64,000 bases of DNA from Arachnopeziza araneosa (lineage: Eukaryota; Ascomycota; Leotiomycetes; Helotiales; Arachnopezizaceae): positions 1 to 64,000 of the forward strand of contig QYAI01000032.1 of the NCBI GenBank assembly GCA_003988855.1, written 5' to 3'. A model generated the notes under the pieces. It was given only the letters and a program-made list of their open reading frames with translations. It made no database searches and had not been told where the DNA came from. The position numbers were made by a program, and so were the translations under genes. Shown here piece after piece: positions 20,210 to 34,189 of the stretch; positions within the stretch are counted from its first letter, which is position 1; every line of letters begins with the position of its first letter.

Positions 20210-23200
20210 TCAAAAAACTCCTTCCCCAAGATCCACTCTACCTACACTCCATATCTCTCGCTCATCATCCACTTCATCGTTAGATAGACCTAGACCACCT
20301 TGTCCGCCCTCTGCTACCTTTCTCTCTCTTGCCGTACTTCCAAGTCGCAACGCGACACGTTTGAAGTAGTCTTGCATACTCCTCTTATGATTCGCAGCTA
20401 ATTCTTGAGATGCAATGTACTTATCAAACACTTTGCTCTCCTCGTCGACCACATTGAAAAGGGCCATAAAGGCAGCTTCCGCAGCTAGTTTAATAGGTAT
20501 GATGGTATCACGAACACTTGCAAATATCGGAGGGGCAAGTAGGGGCAAATGAGGTCGAACCAGTTCCATGTGATGGCGACATGTGGTACGAACGACAACC
20601 AGGGCCAGACGACGGGTATCCACGGAATTTCCCGGCTGGATGAGGGTAGCAAGCGACTCGAACATGGGCTTAATCGTCTCAAAATCGCTACTCCGTGTCT
20701 CTAGTAGCAGATATTTGCCGGCTGCCAAAACACAGTTGTCGGAGATGAAATTCTGCTTCTTGTTAGATAGTAAAATATTTCCATGCTAACACTTACATTT
20801 CTACTACTCATACCTTTGCAAATGATATCGGGCACATCATCAGCAAAGGCTGTTTCTACCAACGAGGCAGGTGCCTCGACAAGCGTTGCGTTGAGTGCTA
20901 ACACAGATGATTGACTGAAATGTGTCGTCATAACCCGATTTTTGATGAGTCCTACTGCGTTTTCAGAAGGCACATTTTTGATAAGAGCGCCTAGCAACTT
21001 GGCATTTGTGATAGCCATGGAGATATCGTTATCTTCTGTATCAGTATCGATCAAGCCAAGCACAGCACTCCTTGAGGCATCGCTCATATTAGCGCCCGCT
21101 TTGCTGATGACCTCGTAAAGAGCCGTTAACATGGCATTTCGCACGCCTGTATCGGAAGTTCTCGAGCCAGTAACCAATTCTGATATCAAAGGATCAATAC
21201 GAGGAGTCAAAGTGATCAAAGTACCCAAGGCTTTTGCAGCTCTAGTTCTCAAAACTTCGCTCGATGTATCTGCCAAAGATTTGGCAAAAGTTCTTTGAAG
21301 CTGTGGCAGGAAAGGCTTAAGAAGAGTCGGAATTTTCTCAAGAAGATTATTCAAAGTCAACAGAATAGCAGCTTTGACATCAACTGAACGCTCTGAAACA
21401 ACTCTGATAAGTGGTCCAGTTATTTGAGTAACGAATGGCTTTAGAGCATCTCCACTTGTACGATCAACAATATCAGATATAGCAAGAGCTGATTGAGTTC
21501 TTTGTTCGGCAGTCCCATTCATTAAACCTTGAAGGAAAATGGGTAATATGGCGTTGATTCCTTTTGGCAGGCTAAACCCAGGAAGATTCGAACCTGCGAC
21601 TCCAACATGTTGCAATACTTGTCTCGTAGAGAAAACAAGGGCTTCCATTTCTTCCTTCTTGAGATGCTTCGTAAACTCATTCAGGGCAGTCCAGGCAGCT
21701 TTCACGACAATTGAGTCTCTATCATCAAATGAGATGAGCAAAGCACGTATGAGGTCCTGGTTGTAACGTGAGTAGTCCACTGTAGAGGAGGCAAAAAATT
21801 TGGCGAGGTGGTAATCAGTTGAAGCTCTCCTTCGGTGGTCTTCATGCTTTACAAGAGCTAATAAGACATTCATAGTCGTGTTCAGGCCATCAAACTCATC
21901 AATTGACAAAACAACTGTGTCGAATGAGGTATCGAGGTCGTCACGAAGTTCCTCGTCTTGACACGAGATAATGTTGTCCATGAGTGCATTTAAAATGTTT
22001 GGCAGACGCCTTGTCATGGCAGAACCTGCAACAGTGGACAGGGAAGCTAATGCTTTAGCATTAAATGAAGACATTGGTGACGTCGTAAGTGTTGGTATCA
22101 AGTTTGGAAGAATGATGTTCGACCTAGTAGTCTCGGTAAGAAGTGTGAGGAGGGCAGACAGTGCATTGTCTGCCTCGCCTTCTGTCCGGAGGAGATTCAG
22201 TAGGTAAGGCAATACTTGATCAACTGCTTTCTTTCCAAGGATTTGCTGCAGAGAATCAAATGCTTCAGCGGCAGCTTCTCGGACTTCCTCATCAGGATCG
22301 ATAAGAGCTGTTCGGACTACAGAGATCAGAGTTTTCTCGTGATTTTCTAAGGCATCTGGAGACGCAGAAGAAATCAATTCTCGAAGAGCGATGCATATAC
22401 CTTGTTTAGCATCTGTATCCGTAGATGTTTGCAGGCCTTCTTCTAAAGTTGGAAGTAGAGTTGACAATACACCGTCCCCGGCCTTTCGGATCAATTCACC
22501 AAGTGCATTACCTGCGATGACCTTCTGCTCCATATTGGAGCTGCCTAACCTTCGAATAATGAGTTGCGTTAGTGTTGGGATCAACTCCTTCAGTGTTCTA
22601 GGGCTAGCCACGAGTGCCTTCCATACATTGACAGCAGCGGTCCGGACGAGACCAGACGTATCGCAACGACAGATATATAGAGAAGAGAGGACCTTGTTTC
22701 TCTTTTCTTCGCCGAGGACTTCTAACAAAGATGCACCGGCTTCTTGTGCTCCGTCTTCAACTTCATCTTGTTCAGTGTTCGCGCTAATACCTGTCAGGTT
22801 GAATAGAAGATCCCCAACTAACTCAACAGAGCTGAGACGAATTCTATAGCTATCATCAGCAAGGCCACGTTGGAGCTCGGGAAGCAGTAAATCAATAGCT
22901 CGGGTCGCAAAGTTCTTCACGAGAAGGCGACCGGCTCGGAGTGAAGTCTCGCGAATGGATTCGATATCATCAGCAAGTCCAGCCAGGATTGGGGGGATGA
23001 TTTTGCTGAGATAATTGGCGAAACTGTTGCCAAAACAAACAGGCAAAAATATGAATAGTGACATGAAGCCCTCTCTAACAGCAGGTTTCGACGAGGCAAC
23101 GTTTTGTAGAATCGTAGGCAAAGTTTCTTCGAGCCGGCCAGTGCCAAGACCAGCCAGAACTTCGCTGAGTGCTTGCGCAGAGCCTAGCCGGTCCCCAGCT

Positions 23201-26200
23201 CCAGTGTCGGACTTCAGAGTTTGCATCAAGCCTGGGATCAAATCTGGGAGCGCATCCTCGCCTAATTTTTCAATTAGAGAGCCTAATGCCTTAGAGGCCG
23301 TGGCGCGGGTTGTTGGAACTGGATCGACAATTGCGACCTTGAGCCCAGCGACCAAAATAGGAAGATGTGAAATTAAATCTTTGCGCTCTGTGAGATGTGC
23401 TAGACTACCGATTACCTGGGCCGATTTTCGTTTGGTTGCTGAACGATCTCCAAGCCCGCGTTCAAGAATGCGAACGACAAGAGCAAGAGAGGGCGAATCC
23501 AAATAATGCACAAAGGATACTTCGATAAGAGAATCCAAAGCATCATCTGTGTATTTAGTAGGGTCGCTAAGAGCTTTGAGAAGGACATCGACAAGGCTCT
23601 TGATTTCGGGATTATTGATAACTTCTCCAAATCGTTTCAGACTTCGGTTTGCCGCAAGTCGCACCTCTTTATGGCTGTCATTCAGAACGCCAGTCAGTGG
23701 TGGGATGATCTCAGGGAGACTTTCTGCAAGCTGCTGAGGGTCGAGATACGCCATCGCGCCGAGTAAATCGCATGCCCCTTTCTTACTCCTCCATTGTTGG
23801 TCGTCCAGCCCATCAAGGAGTGTTGGAAGAATCCTCTTGACGCCGTAAGAACTTAAGCTAGCGAAACAAGCTTTGGCAGCGGCAAGACAGCTCTCTCGCA
23901 CGTCAGCACTTGCGTCTCCAAAGCTGGATAATAATTGAGGGACGATTTGGATAACATAAGGTTCGAAAACACGGCCTAGGATGGTTGACAACAGTTCATA
24001 TGCTAAAAGTGCACCTTCGCGTTGATTTATGTCCTTTTTGTTTTCTGTCCCACTCTTCAACGTTGACATAATTCGATGTTCTCTGAGGGTTAATATGCCA
24101 TTCCCATTAATAACTCCAGCGAGACCATACGCAGCACCGCGTCGAGCCGCATATTTCTTCGCGGTGAAAAGTCGATCAAGGACATGTTGTACATATTCCG
24201 GGAGCTTATCCCTCGACGCACGTACAAGTGGGGGTAAGCACTCTGCGACGGCGTATTGCACGGCTTCCGATGGAGTGCTCAAGGTCTCGAGTAATCTTCC
24301 TACGACTTTTGGGACCCGAGGATCCCTAGCTTTCAAATGACGAGCCAAAGCACCATACATGATGATGACCGCTTCATTGACTCGATCTGCAGATTCAGAG
24401 CCTTTGTCTGGTGCCTCTAGAGTGTGTTCGAAAGTCTTCATTAGTTCTTCAACTTTATTTTTCCCATGAATTGCGATAATTGCCGTTGCTGCTTCCACCA
24501 TCTCTTCTCTCACATCCGGATTCTTATCTCCAAGAGGGCCTTTCTCGATCAAGAATTGTAAGAATGAGTCCAGTATTTGTTCTTCAAACACGGGAGCTAG
24601 CTCTTTAAACGCAAGCGCAATGCCGTTCCTTGCCTCCCATGGATCAGAGAGATCCATCTTTCTCGGCATACCATATTCGTCAAGCTGAGGAATTCGGGGC
24701 TTTGCAAAATCTAGGTAAGCTGATTGCAATTTCTTCAAAATAGTTTCAAAGGTTGACGGTTGAATTTCAACGGCTTCTGCCAATGCCCGGGAGGCTGCTC
24801 GGCGAAGTTGTTTGTCAACACTCTCGAGATAGGGAAGCATTCGTAATGGCGATTCAGAATCTACCTCGAAACCGCTCTCTTCCCAAATGTCTCGGCCAAG
24901 TTCGATATTCTCATCCACATCGTCATGGCATGCTAGCCATATCTCCTCTGAAAATTCGAGATCGCTCATATCAATTTCCGCGCTGATGGATTGAAGAACC
25001 GACGTCCGAACAGATGCTTGAGGCACGATGGAGCCTGCGGCAAGGACAGATATTTCAGCAGGTGTAATATTTGGTGCAAGACATCTGCTAAGATCCGACA
25101 GGCGATCTTTGATAATCTTATAATGTTGATTATAAGCCTGCATGGATGAAATCAATACAGATAGAACTTCTTCTCGAGGCATAAGAACATCACAGCAAGC
25201 TTCTGTATGAAACGAGAGAAATTCCATAGCTAAAACCAACTGTGCTTCAGCATCATCATTCTCACCAAAGCCTCCCTTTCGGAGTACGAGAAAGACTAGA
25301 GGTAGGATGTAGATCAATGATACCGTGTCGAAAGGGCGCTGTTCTCCCGAAAATCGAAGGCGATATAGGACTCTAGTGATCAAGGTCCCCAGTGGCTCCT
25401 GCAAAAGATTCTGCGATAAATGTGGAACATCCAGAGCTCTAAGAGTGGCAATGCCTATGAAAGATCGAAGGATTCCTACTCGAAGTGATACTTTCTCTGC
25501 GCAAGCAATATATGCATCTGATGCTGCATTACCAATTATCAATCCGGCTCCAGCGGTGATACAATCTAGGAGGGCTTTCACCGCAGGTCCCATCCAAAGC
25601 TGTGCTTCTATCGGCGGTCCTGTCGCAAGGCTTTTGATAATACCAATTCCCCTCAAGAGATTTGCCTCAATATGTCGGATTTGAAGTCGAACTTCAGCTT
25701 CTTTCTTTAGCTGAGCGTTGACTTTAGTGGTTTCTTCTGGTGTGAGTTTCTTCTGCTGCCCCTTCTTCTGGGCTAGTTGTGCTCTTAAGTCTTCTTCCCA
25801 TTTCAGAGTATCGTAGTCCTTGGTGTTTTTGTTTGGGACATAACTCTGGGCTTTTGATGCAAGCACATCAACAAAAGTCGTACCGTCTTCAGTACGGAAA
25901 ATGGCTGCTTCTGTTGGGCCGATATCATGAAGTTGACTCGGATCAAGGTCTTGCCTCACGAGCTTCATTATACGCATTGTCATGGTATTAGGAGCAACAA
26001 AAGCAAGCTCTGCTGCAGCATTAAAGGCAGCATTCTTCACGCTAAAGGATTGCTGTGTAGCACACTATGGAAATAAGTTGAAATGTTTGAGGCTTAGGAC
26101 TGTAGATGCTTACTGTATCATCCAAGCTTGTGCGATTGTAGATCTGATGGATGAGAGCATCGCCGGATTCTTTTGCAAGTTCACCAGGATCAAGGCCACT

Positions 26201-28393
26201 TCGCAAGCACAAATTTATCCAGTTGACTTGCGGTACCAATTCTGGTTGCGAAAGAACTAGAAGCGAAATCATTTGGCTTTTCTTGATAGAGTCGTCCACT
26301 TGAAGGCCCAAGCGAGAAGTAGTCGACTGCGGTAGACATATTGCTCTAAGGACCAGATGAATGTTTTGCATCCCGGTCTTGGAACTAACAGCAGCGCTCT
26401 CCTTCTCTCCTGACTCAACAGAATCTCGCCAGCGCCAAATGCCCGCGATAATAACCTCCACTATGTAGGCAGGATTGTTTAAATAAAGCTCTGATAATAT
26501 TTCAACCACATTTTTACGAGCTTTAGACTCGACGGAAAATGCGCAGATGCAGAATATTATGGCTTGAGACCAAGCAGTAGCAGCATGTGATTCAGGATTG
26601 ATAGAAGTAATAGCTTTTGAAAAGGAAGAAAGAGCTCGGACAAACCATTTGTAATCATCTTTGCTACTGAGCTTGCTGTAGACTCGTGGATTTATAAAAA
26701 ATGACGGTTTAGGCTCCGTTGTCAATGCTTGACGAGTTATCTGCGCCTTCGTAAGTCCGGCATCTACCTTGGTGTTGGAGGCAACTGCCAGCCTAGAGTG
26801 AGAGATAGCTGCGAATACATAAGCACAGGCAACAAGTCCAGATTGTGCAGCCGTGATTTGATTTGCATTCACTTCCTCCCATATACCAATGAGGGAAGGC
26901 ATTACTGCTTCGGCAAGACTGGATAGTTTCGATTTTATAACATCAGGATCCGAAGTCGTCCAGAAAAGCTCTCCTAGTCGTATTGTCCACAATTTCTTGG
27001 TGAAGACCTTTTTGTCGGAAGTACCCTTGACAAAAGTATCAATAGTATTTTTGTCCAAATCTAAGCCGTTAAGCAACGACCATTCAAGATAACGAAGAAG
27101 AGCAGAGGTTTCTACAGCTAAAGCAATCTCATTGGCTTCTTTGCCGGCAGAAATTGTAAGCGCTGGTACAACTTTCGTCAGCATGCTTTTCGATATTGGA
27201 AGGGCAGCCAGCATAGATGCATGGTTTGATCTTTGCTCTGCTGAGGGAAGCTTTCCGGATTTTAGAGGGGATAGAATCTCTTCAGCGATTTGCGCAATTA
27301 CATTCATATCATGACTCCTGAGAACTGCGGCCTTGAAGGCAGAGATGGCCCCTTGACGGATTGCAGCGTTTGTAGACTTGGTATTGGATAACAAAGGTTT
27401 GAGGAGCTTTTCTCGTAAAACTTTGGATAGGTCTATCGAGGCGGGAAGAGAATTAAAAAGCGGCGTAACCAGATCATTGAGTATTATCTCTGGTGCACGG
27501 AGGAGGGCCTTTTCAAGAGCTGGAATTAGTTCTTTCTCAATACCTGCCTCTGTTGCAAAATTAACAAAAAAATCATCAAGCGCCTTTGCTACATGAGTAG
27601 GCACAAGAGTCCGAGATCCAACGATCTCTCGAATGTAAAAGGCGTAATATTCGGAATTTTGAGTTGAAAGGATTTCTTTTGCAGAGGGTTTTCTTGCGCA
27701 AACTCCAGCAATCGCGCCCAGCATAACAGCATTTCTTGTAGAAGGTTGTGAAGTCTTGCAAGAGAGTCTCCTGGCCACCTGTCCAATCAACTCCTTTTGA
27801 GTATCTGGATTTGAGAAAAGTTCCCTTAGTCCACGCCAGGTGACGACGAGCGCGGAATGCTTAATAGTTTTTGAGCCTCCGCTAAGACATAGATCCAGAG
27901 CTCGAGCTTGACTTTCGAGCGTCTCCAGTCCCCATCTACCCCATTTGACGGTATGAGCAATTTCTTGAAGCAGTATGCCACACCATTCCACCAGAACGAA
28001 AGCACTGCCGGGTGCAAGACCCAATTTAGATGTTTCGACATGTACCAAACTCACAAACCCTTCCAACTTTTCGGGACTAACATCCGACCGGAAGGCTAGG
28101 CTTATACACCGTTGGACAGCTCGTCGAGAACTTCGGTCAAGGTAGTATGGGTATGTGTTGAAGAGGAGGCGCAATAGTGACGGGAATAGGTCATAGTCAA
28201 TTTCTATTCCGTAATGTTAGCTTGGCTACTGGCCTTAAGAACAAGTCTTGAAAATACCATTCTTTGAGAGTCTTTCTTCCAGGAGTTGAAGAAGAGCAAG
28301 GCGAATTTTCGTAGAGGCAGAAGATAATGCTTTTTTGGTAGCACCAATATCTAGGTCGACTTGGCCCATACCATTAACCTCCACCTCAGTCAT
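20210..28393 (-). CDS. GCN1: GCN1, HEAT-repeat activator of the GCN2 kinase
   Basis: A giant ribosome-bound protein that, with GCN20, passes the uncharged-tRNA signal to GCN2 and so triggers eIF2alpha phosphorylation in amino-acid starvation. Exons are 28393-28258, 28203-26114, 26064-20797 and 20758 (or 20752)-20210, about 2680 aa, the normal size. Nearly the whole protein is HEAT repeats, visible as helix pairs such as DVRESCLAAAKACFASL and DSHKEVRLAANRSLKRFGEV. The central repeat block resembles the EF3-like region, and the C-terminal third should carry the GCN2 RWD-binding surface. The last intron is very short: 38 nt using the first AAG acceptor, or 44 nt using the in-frame CAG six bases on. 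The C-terminal exon encodes NFISDNCVLAAGKYLL and ends in a Gly/Asp-rich tail. Confidence 0.95.
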
Positions 28394-28597
28394 TTTGCAA
28401 TGTTGAGGGGGTTTTCATGACCCAAAGCTCTTTGGTGGTTGCCGTGAGCAAGTGACAACAAAGTTTTGGTGTGTTGACCTAAATCAAATCAAATGGCAGT
28501 GGATGAATTTTGTGGTCAAGCGAGAGCATCCCGCCAGAAAAATCACCCCGCAATCCCAATCGGCACGCTTTTGGCAAACAACCAAACTTGCTTCTGG
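28394..28597. promoter_or_regulatory. Compact divergent promoter, GCN1 (-) / DEAH helicase (+)
   Basis: Only 204 bp separate the two start codons, so regulatory sequence must be shared. An upstream in-frame ATG at 28493 would extend the helicase by 35 residues, but the family start MAGGKKKKK at 28598 is preferred. Confidence 0.5.
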
Positions 28598-31500
28598 ATG
28601 GCTGGGGGAAAGAAGAAGAAGAAGGTGGTGCAGAACCCTGCGAGGGGATTTTCAACAACATCAGTAGCATCAAAACCAAAGGAGGATACCACGCCCGAAC
28701 ACCCTCCCCCACCTCCATCTGAGTTCCTCGATGACCGCGTGCAAGGACAGACAACTGCGACGAACTCACCATCAGCGCCATCTGCTTCAACAATCAAGAA
28801 ATTAACAGCGGAGGAATTTGAGCAGCAGCTTGAAGAGTCAGATCTCCAAGTTCTCGTGGAGAAATATGGAGTCAAATCCAAACGGGATGCCTTACGCCAG
28901 AAAACAAGACTTGAGACTGAGCGACGTGTGCTTCGGGGTCAAGCGGACAATCTCAATACGCGAAAATGGCTACCCTCAGAGCTTATGGACGAGATGCTAG
29001 ACGTGGTCATGACAGAAGGACGTTATGCGGGGCAATCAACAGATGCACTGAATACTTCTAAGCTACTCTCGGAGGAAGATTTAACGATCCGTCTTTGGAC
29101 ACTAGAACAAGCTCTCATCGGCGCAGGCTTTTACGAAGATAAAGTTACAATGGCCCTACGGCATGTATTGGATTTATCGGACAGAATTGCAGTGGGAAGC
29201 AAGGACGTAATCTGGGGTATTGAAGAATCCATAGACTGGCTTTCCCGTGAATGCTCAAGAGATGAGCTTCCCGATTATGAAACGTGGCAACGAAGACAAG
29301 GAGGGTTGCCCAAATCTCTATCAGGTGAGCTGTCAGGGTGAATTGCCTGAATCTTGCTAACTATAACCAAAAGAAACACCAGTTGACAGCCCTCTTGGCT
29401 CTGGCGCAACGACACCGCGCCTTGAATCGGATACCAGACACATAGGGACTCCAAGTTCAAATAATACAAGAGAAAGACAACCTTCGCCGGTGAAGAAAGC
29501 TGCTGCCACATTAGATTATGACAGTGATATTGACCCAGATGACCTGCTACCTACATACTTGGACTGCAAAGTTAGGCTATTCCATTTACAGAAGCCAAAA
29601 TCGACGAAGGAATCTACTCGAACAAAGCATTTGTCTACGCAGTTGTCAGTTGCTATTGGCGGCTCGAGCCAACCAGAGTTGGCAAAGCTCGCGAGAAAAA
29701 TCAAGAGAATTGAGGACGATGTCTTGTTCGACCGATATCTAGCAGATAAAGAATGGGAAACTAAGCGAAACCAGCTGGAAAAAGATGCGGCGGCTTATAG
29801 AAGAGCCCTGGAGAGTAGTCAGGAAAATAGTGATTCACAGTCGCAAGACTCTCCTACCCTAGTGGACTCGGAGGATGAGGTCAGCAGAGAAGCTGCAAAA
29901 ATAGCAGCTGAAATTCTTGGAGATACCGGCAGTGACGATGACTCTGCTCTCACAGACTTGTTTGCAAGTTTACCAGTAAATGAAGTCGATCCCATTACTG
30001 GCAAAAGTACTACAGTAGTCAATGAAAGCAATGGCGTGAAGATCACCATTAGGGATTTTGGAAAATGGACTGGGGTTAGCCCAACAAGAGTTCTGGAAGA
30101 AGCGTGCAAAGCGAGGTTAGTAATAGGGCGCAGATGCGTCTGCTATATTTTACTAACGTGAATAAGAGATCCATCCGTCAAACTCAAATTCTCTCTAGTA
30201 TCTGCTTCGAGTTTCTCAAATCGACACTCTCTTCAAATCCTTTGGTCCAAAGCTCAACAGCTAGCTTGCGATCCACCATCAGAAATTGATTGCAAAAATT
30301 CTCCAAAGTCACAAACATTCGCTATGAAAACTATCTCGACTCCTGATACTAAGCAGTCCGAGGCTTATATTGCTACTACTGCGCTCTTTGCACTCTTCGT
30401 GTCTTCGCCAAGAGAGGATAAGGTTTTCCTTCGCCTCCCCTCCGCGTGGAGAGACTTGTGGACAGAATTTGCAGCAACCAAGAAGAATAAGGAAGACGAA
30501 GTTGATCGTAATAGTATTCGAAAGTTTCGTGATATGGTTCGAGAAAGGCGTGATCAAGAAATGGAAGATGGAGTGCTCCTACAAGGTGCTTTCAAAAATC
30601 GAAACATTGGTAGGGGTCGTGAAACTCACGATGAATCCAATTCGGAGAAGATTAATAGGCTCTCACTCGCCGCAGAAGCATATCAACAGATATGGCATGA
30701 AAAATGTAGCACCCAGTCTTATCAGATGATGCTGGTAAGTGTTTCAAGCATTGTATTTACTTCGGCTTACACTTTCCAAGCAATCACGCATGCAGTTGCC
30801 AATGTGGGCCTTCAGAGATCAAGTACTGGAAGCCATTGACCGAGAGCAAGTCGTGATAATCTGCGGTGAAACTGGATGGTACGTGTATAATCTAATGAGA
30901 AGTCTAATTTTAGCTAACAATTATAAAGTGGTAAAAGCACTCAAGTTCCTTCATTCATCCTTGAATATCAGCTTTCACAAGGGAAACCATGTAAGATATA
31001 CTGTACGGAACCCAGACGTATATCAGCAATCTCACTGGCACGGCGTGTCAGTGAAGAGCTCGGCGAGCGTAAGAATGACCTTGGGACCTCCAGATCATTG
31101 GTTGGCTATGCAATCCGACTCGAATCAAACACTGTGAAAGAAACAAGACTTGTATATGCGACTACTGGAATCGTAATGCGCATGCTCGAAGGTTCTAACG
31201 ACTTAAGGGACATCACTCATATAATTTTAGACGAAGTTCATGAGAGAACCATCGACAGCGACTTTCTTCTCATAGTCTTACGGAAACTCATGACTCGAAG
31301 GCCTGATCTAAAGGTTGTGTTGATGTCTGCAACTGTTGATGCTGAGCGTTTCTCAAAATACCTTGACAGTGCGCCAGTATTGAATGTACCTGGCCGGACT
31401 TATCCTGTTGATGTTAGGTATTTAGAAGATGCAGTTGAATTGACAAGTTACGCTCTGGACCATGGAAATCAAGAAAAATTTACTGATCTGGATGACGATG

Positions 31501-33549
31501 CTGATATTTCTGATGCTAATTCTGAAGCAATAAAGCATGAGAACGGTAAAGACCTTCGAGGCTACAGCAATAAGACAAAAATCACAATAGCTCAGATGGA
31601 CGAATATCGAATTGAGTTCGATTTGATCACTCAATTGTTAGCTAAGATTGCGTCCGATGATCAATTTGAAAGATACAGCAAAGCTATCTTAATTTTCCTG
31701 CCTGGCATTGGAGAGATACGCCAACTCAATGACATGCTAGTGGGGCACCCAGCCTTTTCGGCAAATTGGTACATCTACCCTTTACACTCTACGATTGCCA
31801 GCGAAGACCAAGAAGCAGCTTTTCTTGTACCCCCTCTTGGCACGAGAAAGATTGTGCTAGCTACCAACATAGCCGAGACTGGTATTACGATACCTGATGT
31901 CACTTGTGTGATTGATACCGGAAAACACCGTGAGATGAGGTATTTAGATCACAAGTTTACTTCAGTGGCTACTAACCACTCTCTAGATTCGATGAAAGAA
32001 GGCAGCTTTCAAGGCTTTTGGAGACGTTTATCAGCAAGGCAAATGCGAAACAGAGAAGAGGTCGAGCTGGTCGAGTTCAAGAGGGTTTATGCTTTCATTT
32101 GTTTACAAAACATCGTCACGATGAGCTTGTAAGACCCCAATCAGCTAATGACCTCCCCGAATCCGTATAAAGTACTGACCGTCAATAAGATGGCTGATCA
32201 ACAAACTCCTGAGTTGCTTCGGCTTTCTTTACAAGATCTTGCTATTCGGGTCAAGATCTGCAAACTTGGAGGCATTGAGGAGACCTTAGGCCAAGCTTTG
32301 GATCCACCACTCCCTAAAAACGTCCGCCGAGCTATTGATGCTCTAATTGATGTTAGAGCCTTAACTCCAAGCGAGGACCTGACTTCTCTTGGAGCACAAC
32401 TAGCAAGACTCCCGCTGGACGTTTTCTTAGGAAAACTCATCCTTCTTGGGAGTATCTTTAAGTGCTTAGATGCTGCAATTACCATCGCCGCTATACTGTC
32501 CTCTAAATCACCTTTCTCGGCGCCATTTGGCGCTCGAGCACAAGCTGATACTATTCGTCTCGCATTTCGCAGAGGTTGGTCCCCATTAGTACCTGGAATT
32601 TGGCACTTGGCACTCTATCTTTTTCGACGCATTCCACTAATTCTTGCCTAGGTGATTCGGATCTTTTGACATTTTACAACGCGTATTTAGCATGGAAACG
32701 AGTTTGCGTTGCTGGCGGCTCAGAGTACCAATTTTGTCGGAAAAATTTCCTCAGTCAACAAACATTGTCGAATATTGAAGATTTGAAGGGTCAGCTTGTT
32801 GTTTGTTTGGTTGACTCCGGGTTTTTGCCACTTACGGAAGCTGAGAAAGTAGCTTTGAACAGGTAGGCCAATTTAATCTTATCAGATTTCCTGTTCACTT
32901 ACACAGCTAGGACGCGTTACTCAAGTAGACGTCGGCAATTCTTCGATCTACCTCAGCGAGCAAATGTCAACAGTGACAACGATATGGTCACCTCTTCCGT
33001 AATCGCGTGGAGCTTCTACCCAAAGCTGCTCATCCGAGACGGAAAAGGGTTTCGTAATTGTGCCAACAATCAATCAATTAGTCTCCATCCTTCATCTGTC
33101 AACAAAGGTCACCATGAATTGAAGTGGTTGTCGTATTATCATATCATGCAAGCTAAGCAGTACGTAATTACAAATATTGACACATCTAGAACATCTATAC
33201 TGACAAAATTCAGATTTTATAATGCTCATGAAACAACCGTAGCCGACGAGTTTGCTATTACCCTACTTTGTGGAGATGTACGCTGCGATGTAAGTTTCCT
33301 GTTTACAATCAACTAAAAAAACCTAATAAGTTGCAGATGTATGCCGGAGTTTTCATCCTTGATGGAAACAGAGCCCGTTTTGCAGTCTCAGACTGGAAAG
33401 TTATGCTAGTGATTAAGGTTTTGAGAGCACGATTACGTGATATCTTAACGAAAGTTTACAAAACCCCTGGGAAACCACTCACTGCACAGCAGCAGAAGTG
33501 GATGGAGCTGTGGCAGAAAATATTTTCTCAGGAGTTCAAGGATAAATAG
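28598..33549 (+). CDS. DEAH-box RNA helicase of the DHX57/YLR419W type
   Basis: A superfamily 2 RNA helicase. Exons are 28598-29324, 29383-30115, 30167-30734, 30781-30878, 30929-31939, 31987-32128, 32190-32574, 32652-32862, 32911-33159, 33214-33289 and 33337-33549, giving 1470 aa. The N-terminus is Lys-rich. The next ~650 residues are a long regulatory region that in this subfamily contains UBA/RWD-like modules. The core shows Walker A GETGCGKST (rebuilt across the intron at 30879-30928), DEVH in IILDEVHERTIDSDF, SAT in VLMSATVDAERF, and motif VI QRRGRAGR. The HA2/winged-helix and OB-fold C-terminus follow (LRLSLQDLAIRVK, DEFAITLLCGD). Yeast YLR419W is a cytoplasmic, translation-linked homologue; that role here is inferred. 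The 204-bp promoter shared with GCN1 is notable. Confidence 0.93.
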
Positions 33550-34189
33550 AAAAAGGTAATAGGAAAATAAACCGAGCATAGAGATGGCGTTCGACATGCA
33601 TCAAAAGAATAGTCCAGTAGCTCTGTCATAGAACATGGTGACAGCCTACAATTTATACTTTTTCTACCTCTAGATCAGCTCTAGCTTTATAATTGATCAT
33701 AGATGGGTTTGAGGCGAAGAATATCTCTCTCACAATATAGTAACACCCTCTCGCGGGTCTCAAAAACAATTCACTTTGAAATAATACATGCATGTATACG
33801 ATATTGGTGCCAGCTTCGTTGCTCACCGGTGCAAGATCCTTGACCCTTGTTTTATTATATTCCACTTGTGCTCTTACAATGCCCAGCTCATTAGAGAATC
33901 CAAACAGCCGTAGAAAAGCTGACAATCTAGGAGAGAAATCGAGAAAATCTCAAGGTGTTGCGGGTAAAGGGAGTATTATGATGTGCTGTAGATATTGAGT
34001 TCAGATAACTTGTTGAGTTGGAAATTCACATTGACTTCGAATAGGTCCTTGAAATTATCTCGTATGTTTCGCCCTAATGCCTGACTGAGGGTATTTCTAC
34101 ATAAAAAGGGCAGATCAGATGCCCTTATTCAAAACTCGAACTCCGCCCGAAATGACGCCTACAATGCTTTCATTCATCTTAAAATTCGC
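33550..34189. other. Convergent intergenic region
   Basis: This lies between the stop codons of the helicase (+) and the DOMON-b561 gene (-). It presumably holds 3' UTR sequence from both. No gene or RNA was recognised. Confidence 0.45.

Noticed and set aside
21580..21610. GATTCGAACC-like string as a tRNA T-arm
   Set aside because: It lies within the GCN1 coding sequence and no cloverleaf can be built around it.
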